From: Lepidostoma basale
Lineage: Eukaryota > Arthropoda > Insecta > Trichoptera > Lepidostomatidae
Length of the DNA: 64,000 nucleotides
Assembly: GCA_022606425.2 (NCBI GenBank)
Contig: JAHDVF020000247.1
Coordinates: 248,001 to 312,000, forward strand
Reading direction: 5' to 3'
The notes under the pieces were generated by a model. It was not told the DNA's origin. It made no database searches and was given only the letters and a program-made list of their open reading frames with translations. The position numbers were made by a program, and so were the translations under genes. Within the stretch, counting starts at the first letter, position 1; every line of letters starts with the position of its first letter. This document shows positions 1 through 10,709 of the stretch, in pieces.

Positions 1-2618
1 CTGCTCTCATCCTTCTTCTGCCAGTTCCATGCTTCGCTTCCATACATTAGGGTTGGGACCAGAACTCCATTGTGAATGGCCGTTTTTGCTTTCATTGATA
101 AATTCTTGTTTCCAATAACTATTTTTAAAGCTCCATTCACTTTGTTACCCGCACCAACCCTTCTTTCGACGTCACTATCCGTTCGGGTATCTGCTGTGAA
201 CATGCTACCTAAATACACAAATTCCCTCAGCTGTTCTAAGTTCTCTTCGTTCACACTTATATTACAAACTGTCATTTGCTCTTCCCTTTCGAAAACCATC
301 ACCTTTGACTTTCCGACATTCATCATTAAATCATTTGACTTGCATACCTCATTCATTCTCGACACCAAGATTTGTAATTCGTCCGCACTATCCGCAACGA
401 GAACGAGAACGGCATCGTCCGCGTAAAGCAGACAGTTTACAGACAGATCACTCATCTTAGCACCAGCATTTATACCTTTAAGTTCTTTCATACACTTGTC
501 CATATACAGATTGAACAACCATGGAGACATCACGCAGCCCTGCTTAACACCCTTCGTGATATCAAACCAGGGCGTGATGTCTCCATTTACCCTAACACTG
601 GCAGTGCTCCCTTCGTAGAGAGAAGCAACCGCCCGTATCAGTTTTGTGCTCACTCCGTATTCGGACAAGATTGATCACAGTTTATCTCTGTTCACTCGAT
701 GATAGGCTTTTTGCAAATCGACAAACGCACAGAAAAGCTTACGGTTTTTGGCCATAAACTTCTCCGCAAGCGTTCGAAGTGCAAAAATCTGATCCATACA
801 TCCTCTTCCGGTCATAAAAGCGCCTTGAACATCCCATACTCTTTCAGTCGTCGTCTTTTTTACTCTTTCTATTAAAATTCGGCCGTAGAGTTTACCAACG
901 GCGCTTAACAGACTTATTGACCGGTGATTTCCGCAGTCCATACGAGACCCCTTTCCCTTATATAGAGGCATGATAACAGCCCTCCTCCAGTCGAGCGGCG
1001 TATATCCTTCCTCTAAACACTGGTTAAAGAGTCTGTATAACCACGCTGCAACAACCGGCCCACCGTTTTTAATAAACTCCAAAGCGACACAATCATAACC
1101 AACAGCTTTTCCACCTTTCATACAGCTTACAGATTTGACTATTTCGTTCAAACTTATTTCTGTCATATCTCTTTCGCTATTCGTGCAACTCACATTTGTA
1201 ACGCTCCTTCTCATTGAACTCTCAGTCATTTCACTGCCATATACATCTTTAAAGTATTCCATCCATCTTCCTTGTATACTGTCAAAATCAGTAATCATTC
1301 TTCCCTCACAACTCAAAATTGCTTTCGCACAACCATTTTCGGGAGGATTCCGGGCTTTTTTGACTTCCTTCCAGAACATTTTTATGTTGCTCTGAAGGTG
1401 ACTCGTCATCTTGAGACCGTCTTCCTCCTTCAATTTATCCTTTTTCTCTCTCACTTTCAACTTGACATTCATCTTACAAACTTTGTATGCTTCTTTTGCT
1501 CTTTTATATTTCTCGCAATCTCTTTTATCCACAGATATCATATTTAACCATGCATCCTTCTTTTCTTTGACCAGAATTTTTACACAGTCATCCCACCAAG
1601 CATCTCAATTCCTTCTTCCTTGCACACATGTACCACATACCTCTTTCGCTGTTTCACATAGACTTTCTTTCAATTTGTTCCAGATCTCGTCTATACTTAT
1701 AAATTCAGATTCTCGACCACTCAGCCTCTCATTCACTTTCGTCATATAACTCTCTTTTACGTCATCGATTTGGAGTTTTTCTACTTTAACTCTAGACGGG
1801 GCGGTCACTGTTTTGTTCTTCTTGGTGCGCCAACCTCGGAACAGGTTTATCTTTGTCACCACCAAAAAATGGTCAGTTCCGAGTTCGGCCCCTCTGAACA
1901 CTCTGGTATCTACAGTGTCCGTCCGTAATCTAGAGTCAACGATGACGTAATCGATAGTCGTCTTTTCATTCCCTCTCTCCCATGTATACTGATGGATCCT
2001 CTTATGATCAAACATCGTGTTTGACACAAAGAGGCTCCACTCCAGGCATACACCAAGCACTCTCCTTCCATTATCGTTCGTCCTACTATCACCATACTTA
2101 CCGAGACATTCTTCATAACCAGTCCTTTGGATTCCTACCCATCCATTCAAATCTCCTGCTAAAATAATTCTTTCGTTCACGTTCTTACTCGCTGCTATCT
2201 CGTTTACACTATCCCAGAACTCATCTTTCACAGCTTCATCTTCGCTCTTAACAGGAGCATACCCAATTATGAGTAATACTCTTGTCAATCCAATTTTGAA
2301 GCGGATCCACATCAGTCTAGGACTTATACATTCGTATCCTTTCATACATTCTACCATCCTTGGAGCTAGAATCGCTGCCACACCCTGACCTCCCCTTTGT
2401 TCTTGTGATACCCCTGACCATAAGATGAACTTATTATCATGTTCTCTAGATCCGCACTCTTTAACCATGCATTCAGTCACACACAAAATATCCAAACACT
2501 TGTTATTAAATTCATCGCACATCTCACTTAACTTCCCTTCCATACCTCCTCTAATATTCCAAGTACCAATGCGGCACTCCACTCTCCTCTGTTCGCCCCC
2601 GCGGAAAACCCAATACAA
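1..2618 (-). mobile_element. LINE-A copy 1: long RTE-like retrotransposon, cut by the left window edge
   Basis: On the minus strand a single frame runs from about 2618 to base 1, broken only by TGA codons at 1605-1607 and 675-677. The first part is an APE-type endonuclease (GTWNIRGG near the start, GDLNGWVG in the middle, GTDHFLV at the end). A reverse transcriptase follows (WRRAVIMPLYKGKG, AFMTGRGCMDQIF), with catalytic YADD at 411-425 beyond the second stop. One ORF with endonuclease then RT is typical of RTE-type LINEs. The 5' end is truncated near 2605: homologous 5' leader sequence is seen in the deleted element at 59766-60129 but not here. Both stops look like single point mutations, so this is a fairly young dead copy. 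It encodes no host function. Confidence 0.92.
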
Positions 2619-2639
2619 AGTTATGGCAAATATAGAAGA

Positions 2640-2949
2640 AATATTTATAATTTTATATTAATTATTATCTATTTTCAAATTTATAATTCAAGCACTTTCA
2701 AGTCAAATAATGGACTAAACATTATTCAAAACTGCAAAGTGTGATTTCATCTATTATTTTTTATATTATATATAACGTGGACAAGTGGACATATATAAAT
2801 GAATTCTTAATAATATTAATTATTAAAATATATCAAATATTATTATATTTTGTTAAGAATTCCATAATTAAGAATTTCCGTGTGAATAAAATCCCTGTAT
2901 TTCCCATTTTTATTTATCTCCACATTTAATATTTCGAATTTAATATTTA
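2640..2949. other. AT-rich spacer, nothing recognised
   Basis: Very AT-rich sequence between two LINE copies. I see no coding pattern or repeat family here. Confidence 0.5.
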
Positions 2950-2959
2950 TTAATACCTT

Positions 2960-3513
2960 TGTCATCGCAAACAAAAACCTATCAAAAAAAGCTAGAATGG
3001 CAGTGCACAATGGTGTTCTTCTTCCGACCCTTATGTATGGAAGCGAAGCATGGAACTGGCAAGAGAAGGATGAAAGTAGAATAAATGCAGTTGAAATGAG
3101 ATCTCTTAGAAGAATGTGTGGATACTCTGTGTATGATAGAGTGCCGAATGAAAATATAAGAAGTGAATGCGGTGCGAATGATAGTGTCATGAACAAAATA
3201 ATGAAAGGATCATTATGATGGTTTGGACATATGGAAAGAATGAATGAAGAAAGAATGGTAAAAAAATTATATGTTAATGATGTAAATGGTACCAGAAATA
3301 GAGGAAGACCAAGGAAAACGTGTCACGATCAAATAAATCAAATATTGAATGTCGGCTATGTGAGGAGTCAGAGAAATCGACGCGCGTGCATGACACGATG
3401 TATGAATGTTGAGGAATCGAGAGAAATATGTCAGGAAAGAAAGGTGTGGCAGTCCATTCTTTCTGCCTACCCCTTCGGGGAGACGGCGTGATGGTTAGTT
3501 AGTTAGTTAGTTT
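2960..3513 (+). mobile_element. LINE-A copy 2: 5'-truncated 3' end with TSD
   Basis: Encodes the LINE-A C-terminus (LPTLMYGSEAWNWQ, RNRGRPRKT, ending PFGETA) and finishes in (TTAG)n. One in-frame TGA replaces a Trp at about 3216. A 10-bp direct repeat, TTAATACCTT, flanks it (2950-2959 and 3514-3523), the mark of target-primed insertion. Family members share the (TTAG)n tail. Confidence 0.9.
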
Positions 3514-3523
3514 TTAATACCTT

Positions 3524-3970
3524 CGTGATCGGGAGAACGATATACATATACAAAGGTATAAAACCTTCGAAACATGTCAAAAAAAATAAACTCAAAAGTG
3601 GAATAAACAGTGTTTTAATTCATAAAAAATTCGTTATTCATGTTTAATTAAGGTGTTTTGTTTTTTTGTACCATTTTATGTTAGTATATATGTATGTTTT
3701 CAATTAATGTTACTTCGTTTCCATGTTTCCCTAGTGCTCTGTAGCTGAATTACGGCTCTTTGTATATATCACTTCGTTGAATTAGTCGAGATAATTAGTT
3801 TTAACAATCCGTGAATAGGACGCTAACTAGGATACGCCGGAACAGCACTACGCTATATAAATGCACATAGCTATATATAAAGAAACACTTTACAATTTTA
3901 ATTAATATTTACAAATAAGATATATTGCATTTTCTTAAAACGTAATCAAGTTATATTTTAACCAAAACAT
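3524..3970 (+). repeat. Degenerate hairpin-motif repeat and AT-rich DNA
   Basis: The LINE-A copy 2 target lies in a repeat with the motif CGAAACATGTC at 3568-3578. Its right part resembles 29960-30120 (same run of A-rich sequence after the motif). Nothing is recognised from about 3660 to 3970. Confidence 0.5.
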
Positions 3971-3980
3971 AGTGCGTACT

Positions 3981-4798
3981 ACAAGCATGAACTACAAGTC
4001 CTGGTGAATTGTATGTATGAGGTATGCATGCGAAATGATCTGATGATGAATGTCAATAAGTCCAAGGTAATGATTTTTGAAAAGGAAGAAACCATAACAG
4101 TCTGCAACATTAGCGTGAATGGTGAAAACTTGGAGCAAGTAGTTGAGTTTGTGTATTTAGGTAGTATGTTGACAAGAGATGGGAGAGTGGAGAGGGATAT
4201 TGAAAGAAGGGATGGGGCAGGCAACAAAGTGAATGGTGCACTTAAAGTTGTCATCGCAAACAAAAACCTATCCAAAAAAGCTAGAATGACAGTGCACAAT
4301 GGTGTTCTTCTACCGACCCTTATGTATGGAAGCGAAGCATGGAACTGGCAAAGGAAGGATGAAAGTAGAATAAATGCAGTAGAAATGAGATCTCTTAGAC
4401 GAATGTGTGGATATTCTGTGTATGATGGGAGTGTCGAATGAAAATATAAGAAGTGAATGCGGTGCGAATGATGGTGTCATGAACAAATAATGAAAGGATC
4501 ATTAAGATGGTTTGGACATATGGAAAGAATGAATGAAGAAAGAATGGTAAAAAAAATTATATGTTAATGATGTAAATGGTACCAGAAATAGAGGAAGACC
4601 AAGGAAAACGTGGCACGATCAAATAAATCAAATATCGAATGTCGGCCATGTGAGGAGTCAGAGAAATCGACGCGCGTGCATGACACGATGTATGAATGTT
4701 GAGGAAGCGAGAGAAATATGTCAGGAAAGAAAGGTGTGGCAGTCCATTCTTTCTGCCTACCCCTTCGGGGAGACGGCGTGATGGTTAGTTAGTTAGTT
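3981..4798 (+). mobile_element. LINE-A copy 3: 5'-truncated, frameshifted
   Basis: Begins in the RT C-terminal part (RNDLMMNVNKSKVM), continues with FVYLGSMLTRDG and YGSEAWNW, shifts frame near 4430, and ends with PFGETA and (TTAG)n. The flanks AGTGCGTACT (3971-3980) and AGTACGTACT (4799-4808) are a 10-bp TSD with one mismatch. Confidence 0.88.
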
Positions 4799-4808
4799 AG
4801 TACGTACT

Positions 4809-5400
4809 GAGAAAAAAAATCTTTAAAATTCCTAAAGAAGAAGGATGCCGTTATCGCATGACGTAAGAACATTCTAGAAAAAAAAATCGCAAAATGGTGG
4901 CGATTTGAAAAAAAAACTCTTTTTGCCCCATTTTTTCAGCTTTCGACATTGTTTTTAAATAGAAAAAATAAAAAATTTCAAAAACCCCTACGTCATGCGA
5001 TACTCTCGTATAAAGTATCTCTGTCCAAAGTAAATAGGTACATGAGAACTTGAGATATCATGTCAACCGTATCGAAAAAAGACAGTTTTTGAAAAACGTG
5101 TTTAAAGTTTGGAGTCGAGTTTCCCGCGATCTAAGACGTTTAATGGTGTGTTATACTTAGATTTTCTCAACCAGTGATTCCAGCCTCATACAATTGTTGA
5201 CCTTCCATGAAATCGATTTCTAATGGGCACAAAAGAGTTTTCATAATGTGGGCTTTTCCCAGGTAATCAGAGTTTGCCTGCCATCTATCGTTCATTCGTC
5301 CGGCCAGTTGATTTTGTCGGTGCGTCACAAAAATAGCTGTATCTTCGAAAATATTTAAAATTTCAGAAAATACTTTTAGAATCATATTTTAAAAGGTCTA
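4809..5400. repeat. Repeat with an internal inverted repeat; unrecognised 72-codon ORF
   Basis: TATCGCATGACGTA at 4852-4865 is inverted at 4989-5002 around an A-rich loop. A minus-strand ORF (5167-5385) includes NIFEDTAIFVTHRQNQLAG and YLGKAHIMKTLLCPLE. It reads like real old coding sequence, probably from a mobile element, but I do not recognise it. The layout resembles 63560-63960. Confidence 0.45.
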
Positions 5401-5820
5401 ATCTTTCAAAATAGGCAAAAAAAAGAAAGATTTATTTATTCATTTTTCTACACTAGAATACCCCCTTAATAGATAGTGGTAGATTATTATTATTATTTTA
5501 TTACGTGAAGTTATATATCATTGCTGAGATGCTGAGTACTCAGGGGTAAGATACATTTGCTTTATCGTATATTATAATTCAAGAATTTCACCCCTCAAGC
5601 TTCAAGAAAGTGTCACTAACAGTCCTCATTAAAATTTGAAAGTAAGAAATCTATATTTCGTTAATGATCTGTCAGGAGCAATGAGCTATTGCGGACCGAA
5701 ACCCGTGAAACATTTCTATCTCAACGTCTCCAACGGTATCTTCTCTTTCTTTGCCTTATTTACATGTATTTATATTATGTAACAATACGTGAATTGACAA
5801 TCTAACATTTTTTTAAATAT
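5401..5820. other. Spacer, nothing recognised
   Basis: AT-rich, with a short ATT-rich run near 5485-5505. No coding or repeat signal identified. Confidence 0.5.
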
Positions 5821-5821
5821 A

Positions 5822-6233
5822 CAGTAAAACCTCGATATAACGGACCTCTATTTAACGAACTTCGGATATAACGGACAAAAAATCCGATCAAATGTAATAA
5901 AATTAAATACGTATTTTCGTAATTTTAGAGAGTTGATTGTAAAAAAACAAGAAACTTCAAAAGTGCAAACAAAACTTGATTCCTTTTTCAAAGTAGGATT
6001 ACCGAAAGCATGCGCGTCGATATCAAACAGCAACGTCACTTCATGACGAGTGTCCGAAGACATTAATTAGAATTTTGTTTGTGTTTTGTATTGTTTATTT
6101 ATATCTAAATACAGTGTACATATTTAAAAAAAAAGTTTATTGATTTATTTTAAACCCTTTTTTATATAACAGACTTTCGGCTGTAACGGACACCCCCTCC
6201 CCCTAATTAGTACGTTATATCGAGGTTTTACTG
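5822..6233. mobile_element. pogo/Tigger-like MITE, 412 bp
   Basis: The ends are CAGTAAAACCTCGATATAACG and its inverted complement, flanked by TA on both sides (5820-5821, 6234-6235). The CAGTA..ACCTCG..TATAACGGA terminal repeat with TA duplication is typical of the pogo/Tigger branch. A further 'ataacgga' word recurs just inside both ends. The interior is too short for a transposase, so it is non-autonomous. Confidence 0.9.
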
Positions 6234-6239
6234 TACTTG

Positions 6240-6565
6240 TGTTTTAATCCTAGGGATTGGTTTGCAGCAAATTGTAACATTTTTGCTGGTTCTTGGGATA
6301 TTCTTGGGATTAGGATTAGGAGTGGGTAGTTTCCCATTATTTTCCACATTTTTTGTACATAACAGATTATTTGAACCCAATTGCTGTATATATTTTTTTG
6401 CTATTGATTATCATGACATATGATACGAGTAGGTAACTAGTATTTCGCCATTTTTATTGTCACGTTAATTCTAGCAGACCAAAGACAGTGTGATTTTTTC
6501 ACACTGTCATCGCCGGGAATCGAACCCAGGACGAACCTTTAATGTGGCTATGCCACAAAATGCCC
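6240..6565 (-). mobile_element. tRNA-derived SINE, minus strand
   Basis: The head carries a B-box-like GGTTCGATTCC (complement at 6517-6528), followed on the minus strand by a small hairpin (CAGTGTGA..TCACACTG) and a body shared with copies at 15537, 38865, 55372 and 57450. The tail end matches the copy at 55993-56105. Length is about 320 bp. Confidence 0.82.
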
Positions 6566-6622
6566 GCTATACACGTTAAGGGAATAGTGATTAGAAATTA
6601 TCACCAAACACATTAAAACTTC

Positions 6623-6826
6623 TTCTTCTTATTCTTAGTGTAGGCCTAGTGGCCTGTTTCTTAAGAGGAATTGGCCTCCTGCGAAGTCGAATCCCAGCTG
6701 TCGATCCATCTCTTTGGTGGTCTGCCCGGGGGTCGTCTACCTTGGGGCTGGCAGTCCAACACAATGTAGGGGAGTCTGGATGGATCCATTTTCCTCACAT
6801 ATGCATACCAGTATCTTCTCCTTGCT
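6623..6826 (-). mobile_element. LINE-B 3' end with 13-bp TSD
   Basis: On the minus strand it encodes the degraded LINE-B C-terminus (RRRYWYAHVRKMD-like, then GRPPKRWIDSWDS) and ends in (AAG)n. ACATTAAAACTTC flanks it exactly at 6610-6622 and 6827-6839. Confidence 0.88.
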
Positions 6827-6839
6827 ACATTAAAACTTC

Positions 6840-7225
6840 AGTTATAATTTTTTTAATATTATAATTCGTAATAAACGAACTAACTAGGGGTCTTGTCGTT
6901 ATTTCGGAGGGGTTAATAAAAAGGATGAACCGCCCCCTCTATTATCCCAAAATACTAGCTTCGTCTACTTTCAGACATGAATGTTTGTCGATTGTATGAT
7001 TTTAGCATTTAATAAATTAATTCTCGCTATAATTATTATTATATTGAATACAAGAATATTTTGCAATCTCAATGCTTTTGATGAAGCCAACAAAACCTTT
7101 ACGTTAAAGCTGTTGAAAAACGCTGTGAAACTCCATTTAAATCAATTATACGACTGAAAACGTCCGTTTTCTAGAATTTATTGAAAGCTAAGGCATTAAC
7201 ACTGAGGATTTTCATCGTAATACAC
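6840..7225. repeat. AT-rich spacer ending in an HH-1 repeat segment
   Basis: Nothing is seen to about 7115. Then 7120-7205 matches the HH-1 family consensus (…cgt.cgttttctagaa.ttta…, aaggcatta) found in many places in this window. Confidence 0.5.
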
Positions 7226-7228
7226 ATT

Positions 7229-7668
7229 GGAAATTGAAAATAACTTTGTTTATAATACACAAAATATTAAAAAAACACGACATGTTTCCGAAGATACATA
7301 CCTCCATCTTCAGGTGTAAATATATAATAAAAACTTAACAAAGAAAGACTTATATAAAAAACGCATTGAAAATAAGATACAAGCCAAATGAACAATACAC
7401 TTAAATTTTAAAAAATTAACCTGGGCTTATTGCTCTAAGTACAAATAATTATTTTATATCAGTAAGAAATAATATTAAACAATAATAAAATAATTATGTA
7501 TATAAAATTGTAATTTGGAAAAAAAACATGCATTTGAAAAGACATATTTTATATAAAAATTAATTTATGATTAATTTGCACATGATTTTAAATGGGACCT
7601 TAGGAGACAAAAATTTCGTTTTTTATATATTCTGTTGATTATAAACAAAGTTATTTTCAATTTCCAAA
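7229..7668. repeat. Foldback repeat HH-2 with hairpin motif
   Basis: TTGGAAATTGAAAATAACTT near 7229 is perfectly inverted near 7648-7667; the arms extend to about 28 bp. Inside, on the minus strand, lies CTGAAGA..GGAAACATGTCGTG (7279-7314). Relatives are at 17330-17460, 41745-41845 and 45117-45778. Confidence 0.8.
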
Positions 7669-7689
7669 GTGTTTTTTAGAAGATTGTTT

Positions 7690-8250
7690 ACATTTTATGT
7701 GAATGGATTGTATTATATGTTTGATAAAACCTAGGCAAGGCGAATTATGTTATTCTCACAAAATATAATAAAACTTCTAGAAAACAGACGTGTTGGTGTA
7801 AATTATCCTACAAATGATCATTGTTTTAAAACTTTAAATATTGCTAGATGGACTTTATTTCAATTGTAAAAACTTCACTTCTTATTGTTTCGAGATTAAA
7901 ATAACTTACTACCGAAATGACTGTTAAATAAATGTTTCCAAAGATTAAAAGAACGTGTTTTTATATTTTTAAATATCCCGTTTCGTTTGGTTCTTAGTAT
8001 CTACATTTAAAAGAGATACTTTTCATTACTTTTTTGAGAGGGCTTAGAAATGAAACGCGTGTCCGCCACGTGTCCATTTAATTGAAGGAAGTATCTGGTT
8101 ACCCAAAGCAAATAGTACTATTGTTGTTGCCCGAGTTAGCATAGAGCCCGGTCGGCAAACAATGACCCGTGAGCCAAATCTGGCACGCTGTATATCAGGT
8201 CGATAGGGTTACACAGTTATTTTATCACCTTGATGAAGCTTGGGTCCAAG
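7690..8250. repeat. HH-1 fragment (7690-7800) and unrecognised DNA
   Basis: 7725-7795 is a diverged HH-1 copy (TTTGATAA..AGGCGAA, then the 'aaaatataataaaacttcta' body). From 7800 to 8250 I see no feature. Confidence 0.5.
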
Positions 8251-8255
8251 CGAAA

Positions 8256-8690
8256 CTCTTTTCTTCTTCTCCCTCAGCCTATTCCTGTCCACTCCTGGAC
8301 AAAGGCCTCCTCCATTCGCTTCCATGTCACTCTGTCCTGTGCAGACTGCATCCAGGTTATTCCGACCTGTCTGTTCAGATCATCCTTCCACCGTAGTTGC
8401 GGTCGCCCTGCACTTCTCTTTGCCATTCACGGTCTCCAAGTCAGCACAGTCTTCTTGTCCACTTTTCATCTGAGCTTCTAGCTACGTGACCTGCCCATTG
8501 CCATTTTAGTGTCGCCACCCTGTGGATGATGTCAGTGACCCTTGTTTTTTCTCTCACCGTATCGTTTCTGACTCTGTCTCTTAGGCTTATTCCTAACATG
8601 GCTCTTTCCATGGCTCTTTGGGTCACTCGTAGTTTCTCGGCACTTTGTTTGGACAATCGGCTGGCAGCCGACAAGATAAGACTTGCGCGC
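8256..8690 (-). mobile_element. LINE-D 3' end (RTE-like)
   Basis: Minus-strand reading gives QRAMERAMLGISLRDRVRN, WQWAGHVARSSD and a tail ending in GAA-rich sequence; this is the C-terminus of an RTE-like LINE. The frame breaks after about 78 residues. Relatives are at 20665, 21047, 44585 and 52985. Confidence 0.85.
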
Positions 8691-8699
8691 GCGGTGTAT

Positions 8700-8975
8700 T
8701 TTCGCTCGCAAAACTTGACACGTGTCGTTGTTTCTTGTGATTATTCGTTAAAAAACATATAATTTCACGTTTTAATAAGATTTTGACTGTTTTCCGTATT
8801 TAGTTTACTGTAAAATAATCCTTGCAAATTCACATAACCTAAAATGGCGTGATACGTCATGCAGAGGAGCGATTAGAGTACAAGCCCCACTTCATTCATA
8901 AGTTATTCAATTATAACTAGATTTATTTTAAATAATCCATTATTTTGGAGGAAACACTTCGATATTTCAACATTA
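8700..8975. other. Spacer, nothing recognised
   Basis: Mixed-composition DNA with no clear repeat or coding signal. Confidence 0.45.
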
Positions 8976-8978
8976 TTA

Positions 8979-9123
8979 ACTGTTTGAATAAAACTCTGTT
9001 ATAAAAATCAACTGATTGTGAGACCTGGCGATGGTAACATCGGTTAGCGAAACAGCTGTCGAGGCATAATATAATCGATTGTGATATTTACGAGTATCAC
9101 AGAGTTTTATTCAAACAGTTAAT
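8979..9123. repeat. Short foldback with a degenerate hairpin motif
   Basis: ACTGTTTGAATAAAACTCTG near 8980 is inverted at about 9100-9122. The loop holds a diverged copy of the motif best seen at 14646 (…AACATCGGTTAGCGAAACAGC… at about 9035-9055). Confidence 0.72.
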
Positions 9124-9240
9124 AGATTTATTCTACCACAATTCGATAAAAATGTTATTTTTTCCTCAACAAAATTCATGTTAAAATTATGTTGGTATTA
9201 TACACTGCTAAATTAAAAAACTTTGTTTTATGTATCTTAA

Positions 9241-9640
9241 TTGTATTTTTATTTTTCGCGACAGCAGTTTCGTCAACCTATGTTGATTTATTTATAGATT
9301 ATACACAAATGAGACATTACAAACGATAACTCATTTAGACGACTCATTTGGACACAAAACGGTAATACAAAGATAAAATAAAACAATACAACATGAGACC
9401 AAAAAATCATACATATCAGAAGCTATCCAAATATGTCGACGTCAGTGAGGCAGTACTCTTTCCAGAATTTACAATTTTTTTTTATGAATACTGCCCCACT
9501 GACACTGAAAATGTCCAAGTCCGAGATGCAGCGTCCGAATTGCTCTTCCTACTGGCATCACCAAAGGCAGAGGATATCCTTAAATGTTATGGTTGACAAA
9601 ACAGCTGTCGCGAAAAATAAAAATACGATTGTGATACATA
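9241..9640. repeat. Foldback HH-3 split by another repeat
   Basis: The left arm (about 9245-9285, with CGCGACAGCAGTTTCGTCAA) is inverted in the right arm (about 9591-9635, GTTGACAAAACAGCTGTCGCG). Both belong to the family whose best copy is 14565-14830. The interior is a different dispersed repeat (9300-9590). Confidence 0.75.
9300..9590 (+). repeat. Dispersed repeat R-49
   Basis: Shares long near-identical segments with 49589-49810 (acacaaatgagac…, tatgtcgacgtcagtgaggc…, cactgacactgaaaatg). A 67-codon ORF is present, but I do not recognise its product, and the second copy does not keep it open. Confidence 0.75.
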
Positions 9641-9659
9641 TTTTTTTTTAATTAAACAG

Positions 9660-10185
9660 TGTATAATGTTGAAGTATCATAGTGTCTCCGCCAAAACAAT
9701 AGACTATTATGTTAATATGAATATTGTAGTCTTATAAATAAAAATACCTAATATTGGTATTGTGATAACATTTAATACCTACATTATTAAAATAGAGTTA
9801 CTCAGATGTCCTCTAGTTTGCTTCCTTGTTCACCGGGATTTTTTTTAGATCTAATGATTCATAAAAAAAAGTTTTGCAACGCCTGACACGCAGCTTGCAT
9901 CCCATAACGGTGACATGGCAAATACCCTCAGGGAGAATGACACGCGATACATTGCCTAATGCAAATAAGATGCATTCAAACTCTGTCATTTATATCTCGG
10001 TATTTACATGCATCCACACTGTGCATAGCACACAAATGTCTTCATTTAGATATTTGCTTATTTATAATTATTTTCAGTTTAGGGGTAATTCCCTAACAAA
10101 AAACGCCGAAAAATCGACGAGCGTTCGTGTCACGGTGTATGAATATATGGTGTTTTTTTAGAGGTGTGTATTTTAATCTGGCAAC
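9660..10185. other. Repeat-derived spacer
   Basis: 9660-9740 continues sequence shared with 14760-14830. 10108-10140 carries a short LINE-A scrap (the segment encoding NRRAC-SRC). The rest is unrecognised. Confidence 0.45.
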
Positions 10186-10249
10186 ATTGTTTTTACAGAC
10201 TGTAAATTTGACAGTTGAAAGTTGATTTGTAGTCAATACGTTTTGCCAT

Positions 10250-10470
10250 TTTACCATAAATAGACTGACGTCAGAACAGCGCTTGCAAATTATGCAAATT
10301 TATTTTGAAAATCATGGTTCGGTTCGCCAAACTTATCGTGCACTACGTCCATTTTACGGTCGACATAATCGTCCATCTGAGCAAGTTATTCGGAAGACCA
10401 TGAATCGTTTTCGCACCAAGTACACTCTAGTGGATCATCCACAAAGACGACAATTGTCGAAAATTGGATT
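10250..10470 (+). pseudogene. Transposase N-terminal helix-turn-helix remnant
   Basis: Reads LTSEQRLQIMQIYFENHGSV, then RQTYRALRPFYGRHNRPSEQ and IRKTMNRFRTKYTLVDHP. This pattern (…I..YYENG-S...T.RAFR..FGR.N.P....I) is the helix-turn-helix region seen in insect Tc1/mariner-type transposases annotated as DUF4817. No catalytic domain follows; the reading ends near 10470. A second remnant is at 22750. Confidence 0.7.
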
Positions 10471-10556
10471 TGACGATTGCGCTTCATTCGAGCTAGCCGT
10501 CGATTTTATGCATGCTCGTCGATTTTTCCGACTTCGAATGTGGCCGTCTTATAATA

Positions 10557-10706
10557 TTTGATTAATATGGTTATGCCATGCTTTATTTGGTCTTCCACGG
10601 CTTCTCTTTCCACTAACACTGCATGTATACCACATTTTAAGATTTTTACCATTCTTCTCTCGGCCAATCGTTCCATATGTCGATACTATTTTAGCGGTCC
10701 TTTTTT
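10557..10706 (-). mobile_element. LINE-A fragment
   Basis: Minus-strand sequence matches the HMERMxEERMVK…GRPRKTWHDxIN segment with many substitutions. Old, with no tail. Confidence 0.65.
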
Positions 10707-10709
10707 AAT

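Noticed and set aside
3500..3513. Telomere-type repeat
   Set aside because: The TTAG units are LINE-A tails next to LINE coding sequence, not TTAGG arrays.
7279..7314. Perfect canonical hammerhead
   Set aside because: CTGAAGA and GGAAAC are present but the only good stem here (GAAGAT/ATCTTC) overlaps the core; kept as family member only.
8169..8762. Overlapping plus-strand ORFs of 75-83 codons
   Set aside because: Shadows of the LINE-D C-terminus on the minus strand.
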